A DNA stretch of 64,000 nucleotides. It comes from CAZRCZ01 sp964598765. GTDB lineage: Bacteria > Sumerlaeota > Sumerlaeia > MVZB01 > JAJFLK01. The notes under the pieces were generated by a model. That model saw nothing but the letters and a program-made list of their open reading frames with translations, searched no databases and had not been told where the DNA came from. The stretch covers positions 1-64,000 of the forward strand of contig CAZRCZ010000017.1 of assembly GCA_964598765.1 (NCBI GenBank), written 5' to 3'. A program made the translations under genes and the position numbers. Below are positions 16,228-24,747 of the stretch, piece after piece. Position 1 is the stretch's first letter. Each line of letters starts with the position of its first letter.

Positions 16228-18078
16228 TCAAATCGGTTTGTGGTAAGTCAAACTACGAAACAAACAGGATCGGCCGTTGAGGTAGAGGGAAATCCCACTG
16301 ATTTCTCCTTTTAGTTTCACTCCCCCGAATGGCTTGCCGTTGATTTGGACTTCCACTTCTCCATGCGCGGCCGTGATGGAAAATTGAAGGTCCTTCTCCG
16401 GCATCGTCCAGGGCGAAGGATCGGCCAGTGGAGGCAGGCGCGCCGGCTGTCCTGTGGCAGGATCGTCCTTGAAAGGAACCATCGAAACGAGCCAACCTTT
16501 GCCGATGTTCTGAACCGCGACGGCGAGCGAGCCGCCGTCCTTCAAATCCACGCGGATTCCCGCTTCGTCCGACACGACGCCCAAAACTCCTTCGACGCGC
16601 CAAGGACCGGAACCAAGAGCGACGCCTCGGCGTCCCTTGCCTCCCGAACCGATCGCGCCGTTGCCTTCCTCCTCGCGACCCCATTGCGCCTCGCCCGATT
16701 TGATCTCCCAAGCGGCGAGGGGATCGAGCGCCTTGTCGTCAAAAAGCGAAGAACCTTCGGCTTCGAAAGGAAGAGCGATGGGCTTGAAAGGGTCCTTCGA
16801 AATGAACGCGCCGTCGGCAGTTGTCACAGTCGAGGGCAACTCCGACACATTTTCCCCCGTAGAGACGACCCGGCGGGTCGTCTCCGTTTGATTCGTTGTG
16901 GGCGAGGATTGATTGGAGGAGGGGTGAGCCACCGGCTCGCCCCTCCGATCCGCATCGCGCCGTGATGATTGCCCCTTCATCGTCGTGATGAAGAGGACGA
17001 CGCCGATGCCCGCGCCGAAAATCAGAAGGGGAATCGTCCATTTCATCCCCGTGTTTGTGCCGGGAACGCGGCCCGTGATGCCGGATCGAGGCGATGGCTC
17101 GACAGCGGATGGAGGGATCGCCGTTTGTGTGGCTTGCGATTCGACAGGTCGGCCCGTCGGCGAGGAGGAACCCACGAGCAATTCCTCGCATCGCTGTCCG
17201 AGTTGCGCGTAACTTTGCGGGCGATCCTCCTTGTTTGGAGCCAACATCCATTGGGTCAAGTCGCCGATTTCCGGCGACAACTCCGCGCGAAGACGGCGCG
17301 GATTGGGCGCGTCTCCCGACACCTTGCGCATCAAAATTTCCGTCGCCTTTTTCTGCGGAAACGCGCGCTCTGCCGTCAACGCCTCATAAAGCGCGCATCC
17401 CAAACCGTAAACGTCGGAGAGGAAATCCACGTTGTCTGGATCGTTGAATTGCTCCGGGGACATCGTGGAGGGAGTTCCCATGATCGCCCCTTCCATCGTC
17501 AGGCGTGATTGATCGGCGTCGGTCTCGAAGGTCCGCGCCAGTCCCAGATCGGCCAGCTTGGCGACGAAGGGAAACGGATCGTCGGCGGGAGGGTTTTCCT
17601 TCCGGCGCAATAAAATATTCTCCGGTTTGACATCCCGATGAATGATCCCGCGCGCGAGCGCGTAATCGAGCGCCTGCGCGATGCTTCGCGTGACATCAAG
17701 CGCGTCACATTCCCGCAGGGGACCGTTGTTCCGCGCCCATTCGCGCAGGTTCAACCCGTCAATGTATTCCATCGCCAGATAGCAATTGCCGTCGGGCATC
17801 GTTCCGGCTTGATAGCAGGCGACGATGTTGGGATGCGAAAGCGCGGCCAGCATTTTGGCCTCGCGCTTGAACCGCTCGACGATCTTTGACGATTCGCCGC
17901 CCGGAGGAACGGAGAGAATTTTCACGGCGACGCGGCGATTGAGGAACGGTTGATGCCCCAGATAAACCGTTCCCATTCCCCCGCGTCCGATCATCCGTTC
18001 CAGCGTGATCTCGCCGATGGTCGGAAGAACTTCCTTGGCCGTCACGGGCCGGGTTTTATCGTCGTCGGGAGCGTTCAT
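16228..18078 (-). CDS. Membrane-anchored Ser/Thr protein kinase with extracytoplasmic domain
   Basis: A 616-residue Hanks-type kinase. The kinase domain spans about 22-300 with glycine loop GRGGMG (31-36), catalytic Lys 53 in VAVKIL, HRDVKPEN (147-154), DLG in place of DFG (177-179) and SPE in place of APE (207-209). A Pro/Thr-rich linker leads to one membrane helix at about 347-366, and 250 residues follow outside. The outer part from about 440 (FDDKALDPLAAWEIKSGEAQ ... VEVQINGKPFGGVKL) looks like a concanavalin-type or DUF1080-like beta domain that could bind carbohydrate. This layout is common in Planctomycetes-like bacteria. The target is unknown. It lies upstream of mdh on the same strand, 157 bases away. 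Confidence 0.88.
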   Translation of the reverse strand: MNAPDDDKTRPVTAKEVLPTIGEITLERMIGRGGMGTVYLGHQPFLNRRVAVKILSVPPGGESSKIVERFKREAKMLAALSHPNIVACYQAGTMPDGNCYLAMEYIDGLNLREWARNNGPLRECDALDVTRSIAQALDYALARGIIHRDVKPENILLRRKENPPADDPFPFVAKLADLGLARTFETDADQSRLTMEGAIMGTPSTMSPEQFNDPDNVDFLSDVYGLGCALYEALTAERAFPQKKATEILMRKVSGDAPNPRRLRAELSPEIGDLTQWMLAPNKEDRPQSYAQLGQRCEELLVGSSSPTGRPVESQATQTAIPPSAVEPSPRSGITGRVPGTNTGMKWTIPLLIFGAGIGVVLFITTMKGQSSRRDADRRGEPVAHPSSNQSSPTTNQTETTRRVVSTGENVSELPSTVTTADGAFISKDPFKPIALPFEAEGSSLFDDKALDPLAAWEIKSGEAQWGREEEGNGAIGSGGKGRRGVALGSGPWRVEGVLGVVSDEAGIRVDLKDGGSLAVAVQNIGKGWLVSMVPFKDDPATGQPARLPPLADPSPWTMPEKDLQFSITAAHGEVEVQINGKPFGGVKLKGEISGISLYLNGRSCLFRSLTYHKPI

Positions 18079-18167
18079 GGCTCTATACGTATCCCATTAC
18101 CAACGTTGATATCCACATCCCAATCGCCATCCGAGCCGCGACCGTAAGGGAGCGCCCGGCGCGCGAC

Positions 18168-18400
18168 AAATTGCACGCTGAAAGCGTGCCATGACAAAGC
18201 CTAGGGCAACGCCCTAGGTGAAGGGGAGGTTTATGGTTCAAGCCCTGAAAGGGCGAAATGAATTTTATCCCGCGGAAACTTTTCATTGGTCTTCTCGACT
18301 GCGCGATCATTTCGCCCTTTCAGGGCTTCCGCAAAAATAAATCTCGGACCTAGGGCTTCGCCCTAGGCTGTGACATTTCGCGCCTTCGGCGCTAAGATCA
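18168..18400. repeat. Cluster of short palindromic hairpins in mirrored order
   Basis: The spacer between the kinase and the hemoglobin-fusion gene holds several hairpins: GCACGCTGAAAGCGTGC (18171-18187 region), CCTAGGGCAACGCCCTAGG (18200-18218), CCTAGGGCTTCGCCCTAGG (18349-18367) and GCGCCTTCGGCGC (about 18381-18393). In addition a perfect 21-base inverted repeat links 18241-18261 (starting AGCCCTGAAAGGGCG) with 18307-18327. The arrangement is roughly a mirror image about 18284. No gene is seen. It resembles a REP/BIME-like element or a complex terminator. Confidence 0.75.
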
Positions 18401-18445
18401 ACAAGACTCGGACTCAATTTTGAAGCCACCTATTAGGTTGCGCCC

Positions 18446-19705
18446 TCACTTTTTCAACCGATCCGCCGCCGCGAGAATCGCCTCGACCGACGGGCGGTCG
18501 GCGGGTTGTTTGCCGACGTAAGCCCAGCGGACGATTCCGCTTTCGTCCAAGATCATCGTCGTCGGTTTGGCCAGATTTCCCTCGATCATGAAGGTCCGCA
18601 CGGCGGAAAGGTCCACGTCGAGCAACAACGGAAACGGCGGCGCGAAGCCGGGTTGCAATTTGCCGGTCGCCTTGACGAACGCCGGAACTGTCTTTGCCTC
18701 TCCCGGATAGACGACGAAAAGTTCGATGCCGCGCTGTTTGAAACGCTCCAAATTCTCCGACAACGCCACGAGTTGCGACGAGCAATGAAGACAAAAGACG
18801 CCGGAAAATCCTCGCATGACGACCAGCACGATTTTCTTTCCCTTGACCGTGTTGAGATCAATCAGTTCGCCCGCTTGATTCAGGAATCGGGTCTGCTGAA
18901 GCGGATGATCGAGCAGGTCGCGTCGGTTTTCCCCTTCTGTCTTGAGTGGCTCCTTGGCATAGCGCGCAATGACGTTTTTGGCGACTGCCAATTCCGAAGG
19001 TAACCACTTCGGGGGATGAAACGATTCGTCCGGTTGGATGGGAGTCTTCGGCGCTTCGGCGGGTTTGGTGGCTGGCGAAGATTTAATGGTTTTGACATCC
19101 CCCTGAATTTCGCCCAGCCGTCCCTGAATGTCTCCGAGCGACTTTTCGATTCGTCCCATGCGCTTGTCGAGGGGAGAAAGAGGATCCACGATGTCGCCGC
19201 GCATGGGAGCCAGAAGGCCCAGCAACTCCTTTTGCTCCGATTCGGGAACCTTGCAGGCTTTGAGCGCGTCGGCCAGATCGCCGACCAGCGCGTCGAATTC
19301 GGCGCCGGTGATCTCCATGCCGCGATGGACCGTTTTCATGTCGCCACCGGTGTAGGTTTTCGGTCCGCCGCTCGCGGCGATGAGTTGCTCGATCAACATG
19401 TGGCCGAGCCGCGCCGTATTCGCCCCCTCGAATCGTTGCTTGATTCGCGGGTCTTCGGTGACGCGCTTCAAAAGTTCGTCCACGACTTCCGTGATTGCCT
19501 CCTCGCCGCCGAGCCGCTTGTAAAGCGACGGAGGAGGAACACCGGGCATACTTTCCTTGGCCGTCGATTTTGCGTTCGGCCTGTGGGATGGGCTTTCCGA
19601 CCCGCCCTTCTCCGCCATCGCGCACCCGGCGAGCAATATCACGCCGCAACCGATCGCCGCCGACACGGCCAAAAGCGCGAATGAGCTCTCAATTCGCTTG
19701 ATCAT
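18446..19705 (-). CDS. Lipoprotein fusing a truncated hemoglobin to a peroxiredoxin-like domain
   Basis: A 419-residue protein. A lipoprotein signal peptide ends in LAGC (Cys 28). Residues 60-173 form a group 1 truncated hemoglobin (SLYKRLGGEEAITEVVDEL ... GGPKTYTGGDMKTVHRGMEI), with proximal His 127. A coiled-coil-like stretch (177-208, RIEKSLGDIQGRLGEIQGDV) leads to an AhpC/TSA-type thioredoxin-fold domain (268-419, VVMRGFSGVFCLHCSSQL) with Cys 305 and Cys 308. The lipidation predicts an envelope location. A heme oxygen, NO or peroxide sensor or detoxifier linked to thiol chemistry is inferred. The start overlaps the upstream glycosyltransferase stop (ATGA). Confidence 0.82.
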   Translation of the reverse strand: MIKRIESSFALLAVSAAIGCGVILLAGCAMAEKGGSESPSHRPNAKSTAKESMPGVPPPSLYKRLGGEEAITEVVDELLKRVTEDPRIKQRFEGANTARLGHMLIEQLIAASGGPKTYTGGDMKTVHRGMEITGAEFDALVGDLADALKACKVPESEQKELLGLLAPMRGDIVDPLSPLDKRMGRIEKSLGDIQGRLGEIQGDVKTIKSSPATKPAEAPKTPIQPDESFHPPKWLPSELAVAKNVIARYAKEPLKTEGENRRDLLDHPLQQTRFLNQAGELIDLNTVKGKKIVLVVMRGFSGVFCLHCSSQLVALSENLERFKQRGIELFVVYPGEAKTVPAFVKATGKLQPGFAPPFPLLLDVDLSAVRTFMIEGNLAKPTTMILDESGIVRWAYVGKQPADRPSVEAILAAADRLKK

Positions 19706-20721
19706 GGACCTTCTTTTGAAGCCTCCTTCTTGAGAATTTCAACCAGTTCATTCTCAGTCTTAAAACAATACGATCCTTCGGTCAACTGTTCGCGCAAACC
19801 TCCGGCCTCGGAGGCGATCATCGGACGTTGATGCAACTTGGCGCGCGCCGCAATGCTGGACGACCAGATTTCCCGATAGGGCACGACGACGTAATCGGAG
19901 GCGATGATCCAGAGGTCGAAAAGTTCGTCGGTGATGAATTCTTCAATGAATTCGCAACGGGAGTCTTGCGCCGCGAGAGCGTGGAGTTCACGGGCGTAAT
20001 CCAGCGCGGGTTGCCAAGGGATGCGAACCGAGCCGACGATCCGCAACAGCGCGTTAGGAGATTCGACGTGGCGCATGGCGCGAAGGACGCGATCGTAGCC
20101 CTTGTGCGGCTGAATGAAGCCGATGCAAAGAAAGAGAATTTTATTTTCGGGGACGTTGAGTCGTTTGCGCGCCTCGGTGCGGTCGGCGGAGCAAAAAGGA
20201 ACGAAGTGGCGATCATGCGGGAGGACGGAAAAATTCGGGCGCGTCTCGGGCAGACGATAATGGAGGGCGAAGGCGTCGCGCTCCCGCGCTGAGTGAAAAA
20301 TGAGTTCTCCGGCCCGCTTCCACGTCCGCCTCTCCAACCACGAGAGAGGAAAACGGTTTTTAATCGGTTCGTTAATTTTGTAGGCGGTTTCGTGAATCAC
20401 AAATCGCAGGCGCGATCCGTAAAGCAGGGACAACAGCCAGAAGGCGAAGGCGGTTTGCGTTTTGTTCCATCGGCTCGCGCCGTTGTAAAAAAAACTGGGG
20501 GTGTAATGAACGTGAACGCAGTCGTAAGCCCAAAGGTGTTTGACGAGGCGCAGAATTTTCCATCCCCCCAAAAGATCGCCCTGAAGGTCGCCGTCTCCCT
20601 CCGGCGGGGAAAATACGTCCACGGCGTTTCCCTCGCGCCGCAACGCCGCAACTTCCTGCGCGGCGTAGGCCCCGATCCCGCACGGCATCGGGGGGTAAGT
20701 TGAGACGACGAGAATGTTCAT
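19702..20721 (-). CDS. GT4-type glycosyltransferase
   Basis: A 339-residue GT-B glycosyltransferase. The N-terminal ILVVSTYPPMPCGIGAYAAQ contains the acceptor-side glycine loop, and the C-terminal half has ILFLCIGFIQPHKGYDRVLR, then SDYVVVPYREIWSSSIAARA with the donor-binding Glu region, then PMIASEAGGLREQL. These are typical of family GT4 retaining enzymes using nucleotide sugars. Donor and acceptor are unknown. It lies between the fused glycosyltransferase and the hemoglobin-fusion lipoprotein and overlaps the latter by 4 bases, so all probably belong to one operon. Confidence 0.88.
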   Translation of the reverse strand: MNILVVSTYPPMPCGIGAYAAQEVAALRREGNAVDVFSPPEGDGDLQGDLLGGWKILRLVKHLWAYDCVHVHYTPSFFYNGASRWNKTQTAFAFWLLSLLYGSRLRFVIHETAYKINEPIKNRFPLSWLERRTWKRAGELIFHSARERDAFALHYRLPETRPNFSVLPHDRHFVPFCSADRTEARKRLNVPENKILFLCIGFIQPHKGYDRVLRAMRHVESPNALLRIVGSVRIPWQPALDYARELHALAAQDSRCEFIEEFITDELFDLWIIASDYVVVPYREIWSSSIAARAKLHQRPMIASEAGGLREQLTEGSYCFKTENELVEILKKEASKEGP

Positions 20722-20761
20722 GAGAAGTCCGATTGCCTTCGGAAGTTAGTTTTGAATTGTA

Positions 20762-20866
20762 ACATCTTGCTCTTACTCTTGCTCTTAATCTTTTCCATCC
20801 TCGCTTCATAAATCTTCCCAATTTAATTATCGAGCAAGAGCAAGAGCAAGAGTAAGAGCAAGAAAA
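20762..20866. repeat. 21-base perfect inverted repeat made of GAGCAAGA words
   Basis: In the 192-base gap between two glycosyltransferase genes, CTTGCTCTTACTCTTGCTCTT (21 bases, written here as CTTGCTCTTACTCTTGCTCT plus T) at 20766-20786 is exactly complementary to 20843-20863, around a 56-base loop. In the minus-strand transcript it would form a hairpin inside the operon. It could attenuate transcription or stabilise mRNA. The words belong to the family at 1545-1655. Confidence 0.75.
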
Positions 20867-20913
20867 AAAATGAGCGCGGATGGCCTCTCGAATTGGGGGA
20901 CATCCGTATTGGC

Positions 20914-23259
20914 TCAAGGGCGAGACGCCGGAGCCACTTCCTCCCTCAGCCGCCCCGCCAGTCTTTCGGCAATCAATTTCCAATCATATCGCGCTTCGGC
21001 CAGCACGCGTCCCGCCTTGCCGAGTTCCTTCACGCATTCGGGCGCGGAAATCATTTTCCTGAATTCCGCGATGAATTCCGCTTTGGGCGATTCAATCCAA
21101 TGTTCCCCGGTCTTTCCCTTGATCCCGCGCGCGCCAACGGGAGTCGTCAGGATCGTCAATCCCGCCGCCATGTAATCGAGCATTTTGAGATTCGTGCCGG
21201 AACCTTGGCTCATGGGATTGAGCGCGAAATCGGCGGCGCGATAAAGCGACAAAAGCTTTTCCCGTTCCACAAAGCCGAAGATCAGGACGTTCTTCGGCAA
21301 TTCACGGTCGGGATGGCGCTCCTTCAGCAAAGGCCCAACTCCGCCCACGATGCCGAATTGAATTTCAGGAAACGCCGGAGCCATTTCAAACGCGATGAAT
21401 TCCGCCCCTTGAAGATTGGGAACGTAATTGCTCCCCGTGAAAATGGCGAACTTCCTATCCACCTTATCCACTCCGTCCGCCGCGTCCACCAGACCAAGCC
21501 GTGATTTTTCCCTTCGACGAGCGGCGTCATCGGCGGGCTGAATGGCTTTGCAGTCCACGCCATTGGGAATTTCCAAAATTATTTCCGGATCGGTTCCGTA
21601 AATTTCGCAAAATGATTTGGCGTCTTCCTCACTGCACGCCAAAACCAACCGGCTTTGCTCGACGACCTTTCGCTCCGTCTCTCGGACTTTCGATTTGAGA
21701 TAGCGTCCCATGAGCCATCCGTTCAGAAGCTGGCCTTTAACGACCGCCTCGCAGTTTTGCGAATCGTAAATGAGCGGGAGATCGTTCGGCGGAAGAAACG
21801 GAAACATCCACGGATGGGCGCAGATGAGGAAGTCGGCGTCAGGCAAATGCTTTTCGATCAACCGGCGATACCTCGGCGTGAGTTTACCCAAGACCGGCAT
21901 CGTCACGTCAATCGTCGCGTCGCCGCGTGTGAGGCGCGAGAAAACGCCGTGCATTTTGAAATGTCGCGCGGTCAGGGGAGTGAGAATTTCGCGGAAATTC
22001 GGAGCGAGGTTTTGATCGCGCGGTCCGGGACCGGGGTAATCGAACGCGCCGACGTAGGTCGTCGTGAAATCCTCCGGCATGTGGCGGTAAAGTTCGAAAA
22101 TTCGGACCCTTCCTCCTCCAACCGGCGGGTCAATGATTTGATTGTCCGTGACCAACAGGCGAATGGCGGAGCGCTCCGGCGGTCTTGAAAAACCCATGCG
22201 CGTGCCATTGGCTTGCTCTTTCTCTTGCTCGTGCTCGCTTTCGCGCTTGCGTCCTTCAATCCTGTCCCCCGCTCCAAGCAACGAATCCACCAACCGATCC
22301 CATGTCACTTCTTTTCCCCGCGTCCGACACGACTCCGTCATTCCTTCAAGCTTGCTCCGATTGTCCCAAATCCAATCCATTCGTTCCGCGAGCGATTCGG
22401 CCGTCGGCGAAGCAATGAATCCCGTCTTTCCCTCTTCGACGATCAACGCCGGTTCGCCTGAATCGGTCGTGGTCAGGATCGGCTTTCCCGCGAGGAACGA
22501 TTCAAACGTGATGAGACCCATGTCCTCGTTGATCGGAGGGAAAATCGTGGTTAGAGCCGACGAATACGATTCGGCCAATTGCGCGTCGTCCACTTTACCG
22601 ACGAATTCAATGCGCGGATCGCCTTCGGCAAGTTCGCGCAATTCTTCCTCCTGCGGTCCCTCACCGACAATTTTAAGGGGACAATCGGCGCGGCTTTTTC
22701 GAAACGCCTTGACGATCAAGTCCACCCGCTTCCAAGGGTGCAATCGCCCGACCGACAAAAAATACTCCCCCTTCTTGGGTTCGACCGCTTGAAACGTCGT
22801 CGGATGATGAATCGGCGTAGAATCAATATTGCCATATTTGCACAGTCGGCGCGAGACGGTCTCGCCGACGGTGAACAAATGCGGAATTCGTTTTTTGTCC
22901 AGCGCCCAACCATCCATCCAATGGGTCAGTTCGCGCATTTTTTCGTGCTCTTCTCCGGCGGGTTCAAACAAATCGTAAAAAACTCGCAAACGATGGGAGA
23001 GATAGACGACGTGATTCGGATGGCGCGTCATGTAGCCCGGAGCCTTGTAGCTGATGACGCGGTCGTAGCGGCTCAGATCGAGCTGATAAAAATCGTAGTA
23101 ACCTCGAAGAACGCCGTCGCGCGTCCGCTCGTCGAAGGGGATCGTCACCAAATCGGTCGGATGCCGACGGCGCAAGGCGTCGGCCAAACCGTCGAGAAGA
23201 CGGTTCATCCCCCCGAACGTCGGTGGAACGGGAGTTGGACTCAGGAGCGCGATTTTCAT
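20914..23259 (-). CDS. Fused double GT4 glycosyltransferase
   Basis: A 781-residue protein with two complete GT-B units. Unit one (about 1-325) starts MKIALLSPTPVPPTFGGMNR and has YFLSVGRLHPWKRVDLIVKA and EDMGLITFESFLAGKPILTT. Unit two (about 360-775) starts IRLLVTDNQIIDPPVGGGRV and has FAIFTGSNYVPNLQGAEFIA and NPMSQGSGTNLKMLDYMAAG. The joint (about 332-352, EGRKRESEHEQEKEQANG) is encoded by GAGCAAGA-type spacer words, so the fusion may have arisen when a spacer became coding. A second word-like insertion (DAADGVDKVDRK) lies near residue 590. ATG 23259 overlaps the upstream stop (ATGA). Bifunctional glycan assembly is inferred. Confidence 0.87.
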   Translation of the reverse strand: MKIALLSPTPVPPTFGGMNRLLDGLADALRRRHPTDLVTIPFDERTRDGVLRGYYDFYQLDLSRYDRVISYKAPGYMTRHPNHVVYLSHRLRVFYDLFEPAGEEHEKMRELTHWMDGWALDKKRIPHLFTVGETVSRRLCKYGNIDSTPIHHPTTFQAVEPKKGEYFLSVGRLHPWKRVDLIVKAFRKSRADCPLKIVGEGPQEEELRELAEGDPRIEFVGKVDDAQLAESYSSALTTIFPPINEDMGLITFESFLAGKPILTTTDSGEPALIVEEGKTGFIASPTAESLAERMDWIWDNRSKLEGMTESCRTRGKEVTWDRLVDSLLGAGDRIEGRKRESEHEQEKEQANGTRMGFSRPPERSAIRLLVTDNQIIDPPVGGGRVRIFELYRHMPEDFTTTYVGAFDYPGPGPRDQNLAPNFREILTPLTARHFKMHGVFSRLTRGDATIDVTMPVLGKLTPRYRRLIEKHLPDADFLICAHPWMFPFLPPNDLPLIYDSQNCEAVVKGQLLNGWLMGRYLKSKVRETERKVVEQSRLVLACSEEDAKSFCEIYGTDPEIILEIPNGVDCKAIQPADDAARRREKSRLGLVDAADGVDKVDRKFAIFTGSNYVPNLQGAEFIAFEMAPAFPEIQFGIVGGVGPLLKERHPDRELPKNVLIFGFVEREKLLSLYRAADFALNPMSQGSGTNLKMLDYMAAGLTILTTPVGARGIKGKTGEHWIESPKAEFIAEFRKMISAPECVKELGKAGRVLAEARYDWKLIAERLAGRLREEVAPASRP

Positions 23260-24740
23260 GACGTCGCCGGAGAACGCGGAACCTCGCCGAGGACGTAATA
23301 ATCCTGCGCACCCCAAATCCGCCGGTTGAGGCGATCAATGATTTCCTTGAGAAGCGCGTGAGCCTGTGGGGTGATCCCCAAATCCTCCGAGGTGGGCAAT
23401 TCTGGAAGTTTTTCTTCCATCTTGAATTCCCGGATTTTTTGCGCCCGAACGTCCGCGAATCCCGCAAGCTCCAGCAACATCGCCAGATAATCGGGGTCCA
23501 CCGCCTGCTTGTGCTCCAAATCCCTGTAATACGATTTGGACAAAACGCCGAGCGTTTGCGGATTGAGCGATTCGAGGATGAAAACGCCCCCCGGCGCGAT
23601 TTTTTCGCGCGACAATTTCAAGAACATCAAGAGATCGCCTGGGAAAAAATGCTCGATCACCTGCGACGCGAAGACGCCGCCCAAACTTGCGTCGGGAACG
23701 GAACGAAGCGCGGATAGCGCGTCCATTTCGCGGATCGACAAATCTCTTTTGCGGCTCATCTCAGCCATAAGGGGATCAACTTCGCATCCCCACGACTCGA
23801 TCCCCTCGGTGCGAAGCATGTGCAGAAATTCGCCTCGTCCACAACCGATGTCGAGAATCTGCCCCGGGCGGTTGCGGAAAAATTCGACGTATTCGTGGTG
23901 CCGTCCCCAAATGTCTTGAAAGGTTCCGCGCAGACGATCCAGCATTTCCAGCCGTTTTGCTTCGGGAATTGACGCGAAAAATCGTTCCTCGTCGTAGCGA
24001 TCCTGAAACTCTTGCGCAACTTTGGAATAAGTCTTGTTCAAAGCTTTTTGATCTTCGATGAAAGCGTCGGTGCGGTGATGCGCCTCGCGGAAAATTTCGT
24101 TCGTCTTTTCCTGATGCCCGACAAAGGGCTCGGTTTTCGCCCGCGCCGACTCAAAAACTTGATTGATCTTCTCCTGATTCTTCCCGAATTCATCGGCCCG
24201 CCGGAGCGCCTCGCGGAAAATCTCGTTGGTCTTTTCCTGATGCCCGATGAACGGCTCGATCTTTTCCCGCGACGATTCGAACGCGCGATTGATCCGCTCC
24301 TGCTGTGCTTCAAAAGCGTCGGCCCGTCGGAGCGATTCCCGGAAGATTTCATTGGTCTTGTTTTGATGGTCGGTGAGAGCCTCGGCGCGCGAATTCAACG
24401 CTCTCAAAAATTCAAGCGCGGTTTGATTGAAGCGTTCCTGATTCTCGATCAGGAGGTCCACGTAGGGACGAGTTCCCCAGTGCAAGAATCGTTTGATCGG
24501 GTCAACGATTTTGCCGATCAAACGACGATGCGAGCGAATTTGATAGCGCGGAGCGACTTTCGCCGACGAGGAAACCCGTGCAAGCAACTGTTGAGTTTCC
24601 GCGTCGAATTCGCCGCCGGAATGGCGAGCGACGGCGGCATCCCGCGCGCGTGAGCCTTCCTCCCCTTCGAGTTGCGTCCGCAAATCCTCCATGATCCCCT
24701 CGATGGTGTAGGGCTTGTCGGGAATCTTCAACGCGCACAT
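23256..24740 (-). CDS. Coiled-coil SAM methyltransferase with 42-residue repeats
   Basis: A 494-residue protein. Residues 85-250 are a long predicted coiled coil containing three tandem 42-residue repeats (128-169, 170-211 and a weaker 212-253), each starting KTNEIFRE. The class I methyltransferase domain follows (about 290-420): ILDIGCGRGEFLHMLRTEGI, GCEVDPLMAEM, FASQVIEHFFPGDLL and IAPGGVFILESLNPQ. Methyltransferase plus coiled coil next to glycosyltransferases recalls WbdD-type chain-terminating enzymes, in which the coil sets polysaccharide length, but here the coil is N-terminal and no kinase domain is seen. It begins 7 bases after the sulfite reductase stop and overlaps the double glycosyltransferase. 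Confidence 0.85.
   Translation of the reverse strand: MCALKIPDKPYTIEGIMEDLRTQLEGEEGSRARDAAVARHSGGEFDAETQQLLARVSSSAKVAPRYQIRSHRRLIGKIVDPIKRFLHWGTRPYVDLLIENQERFNQTALEFLRALNSRAEALTDHQNKTNEIFRESLRRADAFEAQQERINRAFESSREKIEPFIGHQEKTNEIFREALRRADEFGKNQEKINQVFESARAKTEPFVGHQEKTNEIFREAHHRTDAFIEDQKALNKTYSKVAQEFQDRYDEERFFASIPEAKRLEMLDRLRGTFQDIWGRHHEYVEFFRNRPGQILDIGCGRGEFLHMLRTEGIESWGCEVDPLMAEMSRKRDLSIREMDALSALRSVPDASLGGVFASQVIEHFFPGDLLMFLKLSREKIAPGGVFILESLNPQTLGVLSKSYYRDLEHKQAVDPDYLAMLLELAGFADVRAQKIREFKMEEKLPELPTSEDLGITPQAHALLKEIIDRLNRRIWGAQDYYVLGEVPRSPATS
23982..24359 (-). repeat. Three tandem 126-bp in-gene repeats
   Basis: In-frame repeats of 126 bases encode 42 residues each, exactly six heptads. Units lie at 24234-24359, 24108-24233 and a diverged one at 23982-24107. 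The first two share KTNEIFRE, LRRAD.F, .QE.IN..FES.R.K.EPF and GHQE. The exact heptad multiple means units can be gained or lost without changing the coiled-coil register. Confidence 0.8.
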
Positions 24741-24747
24741 GGCGGCA

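Noticed and set aside
23982..24359. CRISPR-like direct repeats
   Set aside because: The repeats are 126 bases, in frame, contiguous without spacers and encode a coiled coil.
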